Source of the DNA: JBCDCB01 sp039182735
GTDB lineage: Bacteria; Planctomycetota; Phycisphaerae; Phycisphaerales; UBA1924
Reading direction: 5' to 3'
DNA length: 64,000 nt
Assembly: GCA_039182735.1 (NCBI GenBank)
Contig: JBCDCB010000011.1
Coordinates: 3,407 to 67,406, forward strand
The notes under the pieces were generated by a model. That model searched no databases, was not told the DNA's origin, and worked only from the letters and a program-made list of their open reading frames with translations. Made by a program: the position numbers and the translations under genes. Positions 45,638 to 54,338 of this stretch are shown piece by piece (the stretch's first letter is position 1; every line of letters begins with the position of its first letter).

Positions 45638-48007
45638 TTACTCGCTCGTGCAGCCGAGATTGCTCACGACAAACGTGATATCGGCGGTGTCGGTCTCGCC
45701 GTCGCCATCGGCGTCGCCGGGGGTACCGGTCGCGCCGGGTGCGCCCGCACCGAGGTTCGAGACCACAAGCGTGATGTCCGCGGTATCCGTTTCGCCATCG
45801 CCATCGACGTCGCCCGGGCATTCCGAGCACGCGCGTTCAATGGTGACTCCCTGAAGGCGTGCCGTGTGGACGTTCGAGAAGAACTGGTCGGTGAGTCTGA
45901 TCTCGGTGAGTTCGAGTGTTCGCAGCGCTTCCGGTACGGGCAGGAAGAGCTTGTCGATCACCATTTCGTCGCCGAAGTTGTTCGGCCCGCGCCAGACCTC
46001 TTGGCTGTTGGGATTGGTGGTGTTGTTGGAGTGGTTCGAAGGGGAACGCCAGTCGCGGATATCGACGCCGTTGAGCAGATCGAATGTGTGGGTCGAACTG
46101 TCGGCGAAGGTCAGGATGACGTCGGCAATTTGGAGCCCGTTGTTCCCCCACGCGGTATTGAGCAGCAAGTGGATCCCGGTGACGTTGTCGACCGATGTGT
46201 TCATCGCCACTTGTGTCGGGCCTGAAGTCGAGCTCGAGCTCCACACATTGTTCGTGCCGATTGGGATCTCAAACGGGACATCTCCGAGTACGACCGATCC
46301 CTGCGGGGCTGTGGGCGCGAGTCCTTGGTTGCTCGTGGTGTACGTGAAGGGTGTCGGATGGAACTGCGGGCATCCGGTCGGTTCAGAGCGTTCAACGTCG
46401 AGTATGAAGACCCCCGTCTCGTTCGCCCAGCTGTCAACAACGATGAAGTATTCGCGGCCGGCGAATAAAGTGAGTCCGTTGATCTCTGAGCGCAGGCTCG
46501 CGCACCCATCGTCATTGCACGCGTAGACATCCGAGTTGAATGCGCAGTCTCCCTCGAAGACATAGAGCACGGTGTCGAAGGTGCTGCCGCGGCAGGTGGA
46601 GATGTCGACGTCCATGGTGAATTCGGGCACGAAGCGGTAGACGATGTCACGTCCACCGATCGACGGGATGGCGCCGCCGCAATCCGTGACTCTGTAGTCA
46701 TCACTTAAAAATTCGTTGTTTCCGTTGACGCTGAACGGCAGCGAAGTGATCTCAAAGGGTGCTTCGCAGACATCACCGGGCTCACGTTCAACCGTCAGCC
46801 GGTAGAAGCCCGAGGTCGACTCATCGTTGGTGGAGACGAAGATCGAGTACGTCACTCCAGCGCGAGCGGAGAATGCCGGGATGCACGCCGTGGCTTCGGG
46901 CTCACTCCTGAAGCACGGAGAATCGCTGCAGGCAACCTGACTCAGAAAGTCAGAACAGGTCAAAGGGCCGTCGGACGTCCAGATTGTGACGTCGGCATCC
47001 CAGCTGCCGTTGGTCGCAACCTCGACCCTGATCAACTCGTCCGACAGCGGCGTGTATTGGTACACGGCGTCGAAGACTTCAGCGTCAAACGGTGATGAGC
47101 ACGACACGTCGTAGTCTGCGTCGAATGACGGGGGCTCCTCCACCGAGAGATACGGCAAGGAGTCGATCACATACGCGGTCTCGCACGTATCTCCCGGAGG
47201 GACGGGGGCAAAGTCAATGTCAATCTCGTAGGTCTCGCCAGGCGCGCCAAACCCGGCACTATCCACGACTATGTAATAGGTCCAGCCTGCGTCGATTCGC
47301 AGGTCTGCGATCGTGCCGGGGAAGACGAAGTCGCAGAACTCATCACCGCTCGCAAAGAAGGAGTCCGTCACCCTGGGCGCCAGCGCCAGAAATGGAGGGA
47401 CTTCTCTGTATACGTAGAGTCCCACGAGATCCGTTGAAGAGCCGCACAGAGAGATCCGCAGGTCGCGGCTGTCAGGTGCGATGTAGCGATAGACCCGGTC
47501 CGGCCCGCCCGACCAGCCGGAGGCATTCGGTTCTACATAGAGGTTGTTGCCCGCGTCGAGGTCGCCAGAATCCGAGAACGGGATCGCGGTCACCTCGAAT
47601 GCCGACTCGGCGGCGTCGCCCTCGAGCAATTCGACATGCAGAGTCACCATGGCACCCGCGAAGAGCCCGGGCGCATCGCGGATGAAGTACTCGAATGAGT
47701 CGGTACCGAAGAAACCCGGGTCCGGCTCGAAGCGGAACTGCGCACCTCCGGGAGTCGCGTTCAGCAGCGTCACCGTGCCGTTCGCCGGCTGCGAGAATGA
47801 CACGATCTCGACGGTGCTCTCGGCGTCCGAGTCATTGCTCAAGACGTCGAAGTCGACCGTCTCCCGGAACTCGAGGTTGACGGCGTCCGGATTCGCGATG
47901 GGCGCACTGTTGAGCCCTCGTCCGGCTGGTACGCCCGATTCGCCGGCCGCGTTCATGGAACAGGAAAGCGCGAAGATCGATGCGACGAGTTGTGACGTGC
48001 GGTTCAT
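45638..48007 (-). CDS. Large exported dockerin-tailed protein with cadherin-like domain
   Basis: 789 residues. Start ATG 48007 follows GAAGGAAAAGAC. After a signal peptide, residues about 35-135 form a tandem Ig/cadherin-like domain (ANPDAVNLEF, DVLSNDSDAE, PANGTVTLLN, GFFGTDSFEYFI). At least three repeats of a beta domain with YRF/YTY and DSWANETGVF or DSAGFGAPGETYEI follow (pre-peptidase-like). The last domain before the tail has WRSPSNHSNN and GPNNFGDEM. Two dockerin repeats end the protein (GDVDGDGETDTADITLVV, GDADGDGETDTADITFVV, then NLGCTSE). Surface role presumed. Confidence 0.85.
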   Translation of the reverse strand: MNRTSQLVASIFALSCSMNAAGESGVPAGRGLNSAPIANPDAVNLEFRETVDFDVLSNDSDAESTVEIVSFSQPANGTVTLLNATPGGAQFRFEPDPGFFGTDSFEYFIRDAPGLFAGAMVTLHVELLEGDAAESAFEVTAIPFSDSGDLDAGNNLYVEPNASGWSGGPDRVYRYIAPDSRDLRISLCGSSTDLVGLYVYREVPPFLALAPRVTDSFFASGDEFCDFVFPGTIADLRIDAGWTYYIVVDSAGFGAPGETYEIDIDFAPVPPGDTCETAYVIDSLPYLSVEEPPSFDADYDVSCSSPFDAEVFDAVYQYTPLSDELIRVEVATNGSWDADVTIWTSDGPLTCSDFLSQVACSDSPCFRSEPEATACIPAFSARAGVTYSIFVSTNDESTSGFYRLTVEREPGDVCEAPFEITSLPFSVNGNNEFLSDDYRVTDCGGAIPSIGGRDIVYRFVPEFTMDVDISTCRGSTFDTVLYVFEGDCAFNSDVYACNDDGCASLRSEINGLTLFAGREYFIVVDSWANETGVFILDVERSEPTGCPQFHPTPFTYTTSNQGLAPTAPQGSVVLGDVPFEIPIGTNNVWSSSSTSGPTQVAMNTSVDNVTGIHLLLNTAWGNNGLQIADVILTFADSSTHTFDLLNGVDIRDWRSPSNHSNNTTNPNSQEVWRGPNNFGDEMVIDKLFLPVPEALRTLELTEIRLTDQFFSNVHTARLQGVTIERACSECPGDVDGDGETDTADITLVVSNLGAGAPGATGTPGDADGDGETDTADITFVVSNLGCTSE

Positions 48008-48042
48008 GTCTTTTCCTTCACGTGTTCGGAGCACGCTGGTTC

Positions 48043-49347
48043 TCAATCGATGCTCGCGGTGACGAAGTTCGCCCACGCGCTGAAGGTCTCGAGCCCGGTG
48101 TTGTTGACAACGAACGGTCCGATGGAGTGAGGGCCAGAGATGATGAGCCCATCGCCAGAAGGCCCGGTCCAGTTCGCGGAGTTTTTGACCACGATGTGGT
48201 TGGCGCCACGGATCGACCACTCGGCGCTGGTGTTGGAGGAGGTGCTGTTGCCCTCCATGCGGCACCGGTCGGTGCCGTTCTCAAGCGAGATGCCGACCCC
48301 GTTTGCCATGGAGGCGTTGTCGCGGATGACGCTTCCCACGGAGTTGTTCGTCACGCGAATACCGACGGCTTCATTGCGTGAGAAACGCGAGTCTTCAACG
48401 ACCACGTGATCATTGGTGACTCGGACGCCGTCGCGACCGTTGAAGTCCGCGTTCGAGTTTGTGAGCGTGCTCAGCGGGCCGATCTGGAAGCCGTCAAAGG
48501 TGTTGTTGTGGGACTCGCATGAGTCCAGTACCGAAACCTGCAGGGCCTCGAAGCCGTTGATCCCGTTGTCTTCCGCGACACACCGCACGAATGTTGCGCC
48601 AAATCGAGCAAAGAACCCGCTCAGCGAGTTGGCGTTCGCAATGCAGTTCTTGAGTTGTGCGGACCCTCTCTGGCCGCTAGGAAATAGGGGATCACCGGTC
48701 TGCACAACGTTGGCACCGGTAAAGAATCCGAAGCCGTTGTTCTCTGTCGCGACGCAATCCGAGAGCAAGGCGGGCGTACCCCGTCCGATCAGGAATCCTC
48801 CGTCTGGCGCGAAGAGCCCGGATTGGCCTTGGCCGTTCCGCTCGGCGATACAACTTGAAACTCGAGTCGAGTCAGACGGTTGCAACCAGAATCCCTGCCG
48901 CGTGTTGTTCGAGGCGACGACGCGCTCGATCAGCGCAGGGCCGTTGACGTTCAGACCTACTTGGGAATGCCGCACGAATCCGTCCCGGACTACGACTTCC
49001 GACGATCCGTCCACGAAGATCGCGGAGTTGCTGAAGCCCGCTGTAGCGGATGCGACCGTGAATCCACCCAAGTCGAGCAGCACGCCCTCGGTGTGGATCC
49101 TGATCACCGCGAAGGTCGCGTCCGCAACGATGTTCTCCGTGAGGTGATACGCCCCCGGCTCGTCGATCGTGATGAAGGACGAGGCCATTGGGTCGCCGTC
49201 GGCCATGGAGAGCGGCGTGCTGGGCTCGACCTGGTCGAGCGTCTTCATGGTCGCGCCAACCGGGCCGGGCGGGGGTGTCAAGCCTTGGGCGAACACGCTG
49301 CTCGCGCACCAGGTGAGCGCGAGTACTGCTAACTGCAGAGGTGACAT
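48043..49347 (-). CDS. Exported right-handed parallel beta-helix protein (paralogue 1)
   Basis: 434 residues with a signal peptide (LQLAVLALTWCASSVFAQ). The shared N-terminal motif LTPPPGPVGATMKTLDQVEP is followed by AYHLTENIVADATF and VLLDLGGFTV. Many degenerate 20-25-residue repeats then alternate Asn-rich turns with short hydrophobic strands (IERVVASNNTRQGFWL, LSDCVATENNGFGFF, FVRCVAEDNGINGF, RDNASMANGVGI), the pattern of a right-handed parallel beta-helix. Function unknown; similar folds bind or cleave polysaccharides. It lacks a dockerin tail. Neighbour to paralogue 2. Confidence 0.85.
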   Translation of the reverse strand: MSPLQLAVLALTWCASSVFAQGLTPPPGPVGATMKTLDQVEPSTPLSMADGDPMASSFITIDEPGAYHLTENIVADATFAVIRIHTEGVLLDLGGFTVASATAGFSNSAIFVDGSSEVVVRDGFVRHSQVGLNVNGPALIERVVASNNTRQGFWLQPSDSTRVSSCIAERNGQGQSGLFAPDGGFLIGRGTPALLSDCVATENNGFGFFTGANVVQTGDPLFPSGQRGSAQLKNCIANANSLSGFFARFGATFVRCVAEDNGINGFEALQVSVLDSCESHNNTFDGFQIGPLSTLTNSNADFNGRDGVRVTNDHVVVEDSRFSRNEAVGIRVTNNSVGSVIRDNASMANGVGISLENGTDRCRMEGNSTSSNTSAEWSIRGANHIVVKNSANWTGPSGDGLIISGPHSIGPFVVNNTGLETFSAWANFVTASID

Positions 49348-49374
49348 GATGCTGGAACTCCGTTGCGGGTTGGT

Positions 49375-50703
49375 CTAAAGGTCCTGGCCGAAGTTTGCCC
49401 AAGGCGAGACTGAGGCAGGGATCGTGCCAAGCGATGAGTGGATCGGCCCGATCTGGTTTTCTGCCGGGAACAGGAAGCTGTAGCCGGTTCCGCTGGTGTC
49501 TTGCTCGAAGGCCGTGTTTCGTACGACAACGCTGTTGAATCCTCGGATTGCGAACTCGGCGCCGGTGTTTCCCTCCGCCGAGTTCCCATCGATGAGCGCG
49601 CGATCGCCATCAACGCGAAGTCCGTTGTTCCCGTTGCCGACGAAACTGTTCTTGGTGATGCGAGCGGCCGAGGAGCTCCCGGTGACAAACAGACCGAACG
49701 ATCCGTTTTGATCGAAGTGGTTGCCCGAGATGTGCGCACGCGTCCCATTGAAAATCCTGCAACCAGACTGTGCGTTGCCTCGCGCCGTGCAGTTCACAAC
49801 GACCACTTCCGATGTAGTCGCATCAAATCCGCTGAGTGAGTTTCCACTCGATACACACCCGGTGAGGTGAGCGGCGCTCTGGACGACGAATCCGCTGTTC
49901 GAGTTTCGTCTTGCGAGACAGTCAACAAAGCGCACTGTGTCTGTGGAACCCGTCGCAGGAACCACGAAACCTGTCCCGTTTTCAGTCGCTACACAGGCGC
50001 GCAACACGGAAGTGCCTTGGCACTCGATCCCCGAAATCAGGTTGTTTGTCGCGATGCAGTCTGTGAGGGTGCTCGGACCGTTTATGGCGAAGCCGGTCGT
50101 GTTCGATTCGGCTAGGCAAGAGTCGAAAACAAACTCACCCTCGACAGAGAACCCCGCAAGGGCATTGTCGCTCGCCCTACAGCGCTCGAAGTGGCCAGAG
50201 GTCAGGGCTTGTGTCAGGACCCCGTGTGCATTGTTCGAAGAGATGGAGAGGTCTTCGAGCAAGAGTGTTGTTTCGATATTCGCCTGTATGCCGGACTCTC
50301 CCCAGTCGCGGATCTGTCCGTTGCGAATCCTGACGGCTCTCGGGCCGCTCGCCGAGATCAGAACGCCGTTTTGCGTGAGATCGCTCTCGCTCCGTATCGA
50401 GAAGCCGTTGAGGTCAACGGTGACGTCGCCCAAGCCGATCCGGAGTCCATTGCGGTTTTGGCTCGCGAGGATGTCCTGCGTCAGGTAGTACGAACCGGGC
50501 TGGGTAATCATGAAAACCGCCGTGGAGTTTCCCGGGGTCGTCTCGGGACCGATCGGGATTCGGGGCTCGACCTGATCGAGCGACTTCATGGTCGCACCGA
50601 CTGGGCCGGGCGGGGGTGTGAGGTCCCCCGCGAGCGTGGGAGGAGCCACGCTCGCGAAAAAGACCGACGAGGCAACGGTGATCTGGTGTCGCAGGTTTGG
50701 CAC
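49375..50703 (-). CDS. Exported right-handed parallel beta-helix protein (paralogue 2)
   Basis: 442 residues from the GTG at 50703, chosen because it gives a signal peptide (ITVASSVFFASVAPPTLAG); an ATG at 50778 would add 25 residues with no signal character. The N-terminus DLTPPPGPVGATMKSLDQVEP matches paralogue 1. Repeated beta-helix rungs are clear (FERCRASDNALAGFSV, LTDCIATNNLISGI, RFVDCLARRNSNSGFVV, LTGCVSSGNSLSGF). The intact pair is tandem with only a short gap, pointing to local duplication. Confidence 0.82.
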   Translation of the reverse strand: MPNLRHQITVASSVFFASVAPPTLAGDLTPPPGPVGATMKSLDQVEPRIPIGPETTPGNSTAVFMITQPGSYYLTQDILASQNRNGLRIGLGDVTVDLNGFSIRSESDLTQNGVLISASGPRAVRIRNGQIRDWGESGIQANIETTLLLEDLSISSNNAHGVLTQALTSGHFERCRASDNALAGFSVEGEFVFDSCLAESNTTGFAINGPSTLTDCIATNNLISGIECQGTSVLRACVATENGTGFVVPATGSTDTVRFVDCLARRNSNSGFVVQSAAHLTGCVSSGNSLSGFDATTSEVVVVNCTARGNAQSGCRIFNGTRAHISGNHFDQNGSFGLFVTGSSSAARITKNSFVGNGNNGLRVDGDRALIDGNSAEGNTGAEFAIRGFNSVVVRNTAFEQDTSGTGYSFLFPAENQIGPIHSSLGTIPASVSPWANFGQDL

Positions 50704-50863
50704 GTTGAGGTCCTCGGCGGTGCGAGAGATAGGCGTTGGGGTTGCTCGCCGCGGTTGATGGATCCACAATGCAAGCAACCGGATGGGATTGGCTCACCGG
50801 TTTTCACGTGATCCGTCAGCGGGTCCCCTCACGAACTTCTGGATTGCGGACGGTTCTTTGCAG

Positions 50864-51403
50864 ATGTCGGAGCGAGAGGACGAGATCCCGGAGCCGACGG
50901 CCCGCCTGAGCGGGGCGATCTACGACGTGCTGCGCGAGACGGCCCGGAAGATGATCGGTGCGGCCGACCGACGCGGGGCCCTGCGGGCGACCGAGATCGT
51001 CCACGAGGCGTTCCTCAAGCTCGCGGCGTCGGGGACGACTTTCGAGAGCGAGCGGCACTACCGGATCGTCGCGGCAAAGGCGTTTCGGCAGATCATCATC
51101 GATCACGCGCGGAAGCAAGGGGCGCTGAAACGCCGCGCGGAGCGAGACGCGTGGACGCTCGATACCACGCTGATCGGCCCGAGCGAGCGCACGCACGACG
51201 CGATTGAGGTTCACGAAGCGCTCGAGCAACTCGAGCAAGAAGACTCACGCGCGGGGCGTGTGGTGGAGCTACGGTTCTTCGGCGGGCTCGGGCACGCGGA
51301 CATCGCCGAGCACCTTGATGTTTCGCTCGCGACGGTCGAACGTGATTGGCGGTACGCCAGAGCGTTCCTTTATAAGAGTCTGTCTCCGGAGACACACGCG
51401 TGA
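50864..51403 (+). CDS. ECF-type RNA polymerase sigma factor
   Basis: 179 residues from ATG 50864; the frame extends upstream to 50783 but with poorer character. Region 2 elements run about 15-85 (EIVHEAFLKLAAS, HYRIVAAKAFRQIIIDHAR), and region 4 about 120-175 (RVVELRFFGGLGHADIAEHLDVSLATVERDW). This resembles the ECF subgroup found in planctomycetes next to protein kinases. The stop overlaps the kinase start (GTGA), so the two probably act in one signalling route. No adjacent anti-sigma factor is seen. Confidence 0.88.
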   Translation: MSEREDEIPEPTARLSGAIYDVLRETARKMIGAADRRGALRATEIVHEAFLKLAASGTTFESERHYRIVAAKAFRQIIIDHARKQGALKRRAERDAWTLDTTLIGPSERTHDAIEVHEALEQLEQEDSRAGRVVELRFFGGLGHADIAEHLDVSLATVERDWRYARAFLYKSLSPETHA

Positions 51404-54276
51404 GCGCATCGGCCCGAGTCAAGCAGGTCTTTCTCGAAGCGTGCGCGATCACAGACGATACTGCGCGGCGGGCGTTTCTCGACGACGCCTGCGCGGGAGA
51501 CGTTCCGCTCCAAGCGGAAGTCGACGCGCTGCTGCGAGCCGACGCGTTGGCGTCCGGCGTGATCGACCGCGACCTCGATGTGGAAACGGCGGCACTCGAC
51601 GCCTGCTCGAAGACGAACCATGGCGTGTCGATGGAGCCGCCCGCGGGGTATCGGATTATCGAACCGATCGGCTCCGGCGGGATGGGCGTGGTCTACCGCG
51701 CCGAGCAGGTCGAGCCGATCCGGCGCGAGGTAGCGCTCAAGGTCATTCGGCCGGGGATGGACTCGAGCGTCGTGCTCTCGCGCTTCGAAGCGGAGCGGCA
51801 GACGCTCGCGCTGATGAACCACCCCAACGTGGCGCGGGTGCTCGACGCTGGCTCCACCCCGAGCGGGCAGCCCTACTTCGCGATGGAGCTCGTTCGGGGT
51901 TTGCCGATCACGAAGCATTGCGAGAAGCACCGCGTTGGAATCCGGGCGCGGATCGAACTGTTCATCGCGCTGTGCGAGGGCGTGCAGCACGCGCACGCAA
52001 AGGGTGTGATCCACCGAGACCTGAAGCCGAGCAACGTGCTCGTCGCGTTTGCGGGCGACGAGCCGATGCCGATGGTCATCGACTTTGGCATTGCGAAGGC
52101 GCTGCGAGAATCGCCGGGCGATGTGGACGCCGTAACGCAGCACGGCCAGGTGCTCGGAACGCTGGAATACATGAGTCCCGAGCAGGCCGAGTCGGGCGCC
52201 CGCGACGTTGACATCCGCACCGACGTGTACGCGCTTGGCGTAATGCTCTACGAACTGCTCACCGGCACACGCCCTTTCGAGACCACCTCGCGCGCGGACC
52301 TCCTCGGTGCGATCAGCGCGCAGGATCCGCAGCGCCCGAGCGAACGGGTCACGGCGCTTACGCGTTCTGGAAAGACGACCGGGATCACGGACTCTGATGA
52401 GAGACGCCGCGCGTACCGGCTCGCGCTTCGACGCGATCTTGACTGGGTGGTCATGCGCTGCCTCGAGAAGCAGCGCGAGCGGCGGTACCCGACGGCGAGC
52501 GCGCTCGCGGAGGACCTTCGTAGGTACCTCCACAACGAGCCGCTCGAGGCGGGACCACCAACGACTGGCTACCGGTTCCGAAAGTTTGTGAAGCGAAACC
52601 GGGCGGGGGTGATTACAGCGGGCGCCGTGGCGTTCGCGCTATTGCTGGGTGTGATTGGGACGAGCGTTGGTCTGGTGTACGCGACGAGCGAGACGCGTCG
52701 AGCGGAACTCGCCGAGCAACGCGTGCGCGAGCGCGCGGACGAACTCGAGCTCATCGCTCGGTTCCAGACCGAGCAGTTGGAGATGATCGATCCGGGTGCG
52801 ATGGGCGGGACGATCCGCGCCGGGATTCAGGATCGTGTGCTGTCCTCAAACACCGCATCCGCGGACGAGTTCGATGCGATGATGCGCGGTCTGGACTTCA
52901 CGGGAGTCGCGTTGGAGACCCTCGATGCCCGTTTCTTTGGCCCTTCGCTCGAGGTCATTCGATCGCGGTTCGAGGATCAGCCAACGATCCGCGCGAGACT
53001 GCTCGACTCACTGGCGTCAACGATGAGGACGGCCGGGCTCACAGAAGACGCCGTCGAGCTTGTTCTCGAAGCCCGCGACGTGCTCATGGACAATTCAGGA
53101 CCGCTTGATCCGCTCACTCTATCGCTTACGCGGCACCTCGGCCTCCTTCGCCTAACGCAAGATCGCTTCGATGATGCCGAGCCGCTGCTCCAAGAAGCCT
53201 TCGATGGCTTCCATTCGATCTACGGTCTTGAGCATCGTGATACGCTGACTGCGCGGCACAACCTCGGCGCGCTCGCCTTCGATCGTGACCAGCTCGAGCG
53301 CGCGGAGCGACTCCATAGAGAGACGCTTGAGCTTCGTAAGAGCCTTCTGGGAATGGACGATCGCTCGACGTTGTCGTCGATGAACAGTTTGACTCGCGTG
53401 CTGACTGAACGCGGCAAACTCGACGAGGCAGAGGTATTCGCTCGTGAGGTACTCGCCACTTGCCAGCGCGTGCTCGGTGACGATCATCGGGACACACTTC
53501 GATCCACAAGCACACTCGGGGTGCTCATCGCCAGACAGCGACGTCTTGCCGAGGCGCTCCCGTTCTATCGCGCCGCGTACGAGGGGCGCCGTCGAGTGCT
53601 CGGCGAAGATCATAATCTGACATTGGAATCACTCACGAACCTCGGCGGTTTACTCTCACGCATGGAGAGGTTCGATGAGGCCGAGCCGATACTCCGACAG
53701 GCGCTACAGAGTCAGCGCCGGCTCTTTGGTCCGGATGCTGTGGGTTCACTCTCAGCGCTCAACAACCTCGCGCTCATGCTAAGGCGTGAAGGACGTCGCG
53801 AGGACGCGTTGCCGCTCTACTACGATTCGCTAGAACGGCGACAACGCGTGTTCGGCGTTGAGCATCGACGAACGCTCGTCGCAAAGCACAATCTTGCGAT
53901 GCTCCTCGCAAGCATGGGCGACGAGGAAGAAGCGGTGCGCCTCTACGATGGTACGGTTGAGGCCTTTGTACGCACGCTTGGAGCAGGGCACACGAGGACG
54001 ATTCTCGCCGCGCACTTCTACGGGGCCATGCTGGGGAGACTCGATCGAATGAAAGAATCGGTGCATTATCTTCGATGGGTCCACGATCGCCCCGAGATCG
54101 AAGAAAGGTTCAGTCGGTCCTTCAGGGAAGCCGTGCTGCAAGATCTTGTCAAGGTACACACCCGCTGGCATGAGCTCGAGCCCGATGCCGGGCATGATGC
54201 GCAAGCAGCCGATTGGCAGATCCGGCTCGACGAGCATCGTGCAACATCCAAGGAATTGGGGAGCGATGCAGACTAG
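51400..54276 (+). CDS. Transmembrane Ser/Thr protein kinase with TPR tail
   Basis: 958 residues. The kinase domain is at about 80-380: Gly-rich loop IGSGGMGVVYRA, Lys in VALKVIRPG, catalytic loop VIHRDLKPSNVLV, DFGIAKAL and the APE-like YMSPEQAE. A single membrane helix (VITAGAVAFALLLGVIGTSVGLVYA, about 400-425) is followed by a coiled linker and ten or more TPR repeats of the kinesin-light-chain type (e.g. EAEVFAREVLATCQRVLGDDH). Overlaps the sigma gene, and may phosphorylate or gate it (inference from context and the known planctomycete pairing). Confidence 0.93.
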   Translation: MSASARVKQVFLEACAITDDTARRAFLDDACAGDVPLQAEVDALLRADALASGVIDRDLDVETAALDACSKTNHGVSMEPPAGYRIIEPIGSGGMGVVYRAEQVEPIRREVALKVIRPGMDSSVVLSRFEAERQTLALMNHPNVARVLDAGSTPSGQPYFAMELVRGLPITKHCEKHRVGIRARIELFIALCEGVQHAHAKGVIHRDLKPSNVLVAFAGDEPMPMVIDFGIAKALRESPGDVDAVTQHGQVLGTLEYMSPEQAESGARDVDIRTDVYALGVMLYELLTGTRPFETTSRADLLGAISAQDPQRPSERVTALTRSGKTTGITDSDERRRAYRLALRRDLDWVVMRCLEKQRERRYPTASALAEDLRRYLHNEPLEAGPPTTGYRFRKFVKRNRAGVITAGAVAFALLLGVIGTSVGLVYATSETRRAELAEQRVRERADELELIARFQTEQLEMIDPGAMGGTIRAGIQDRVLSSNTASADEFDAMMRGLDFTGVALETLDARFFGPSLEVIRSRFEDQPTIRARLLDSLASTMRTAGLTEDAVELVLEARDVLMDNSGPLDPLTLSLTRHLGLLRLTQDRFDDAEPLLQEAFDGFHSIYGLEHRDTLTARHNLGALAFDRDQLERAERLHRETLELRKSLLGMDDRSTLSSMNSLTRVLTERGKLDEAEVFAREVLATCQRVLGDDHRDTLRSTSTLGVLIARQRRLAEALPFYRAAYEGRRRVLGEDHNLTLESLTNLGGLLSRMERFDEAEPILRQALQSQRRLFGPDAVGSLSALNNLALMLRREGRREDALPLYYDSLERRQRVFGVEHRRTLVAKHNLAMLLASMGDEEEAVRLYDGTVEAFVRTLGAGHTRTILAAHFYGAMLGRLDRMKESVHYLRWVHDRPEIEERFSRSFREAVLQDLVKVHTRWHELEPDAGHDAQAADWQIRLDEHRATSKELGSDAD

Positions 54277-54338
54277 TCGTACAGTTGAAGGTGCGGATTC
54301 AGCCGCTGGTACGTCCGGTGGTCGGAGCCACGAGCCCC

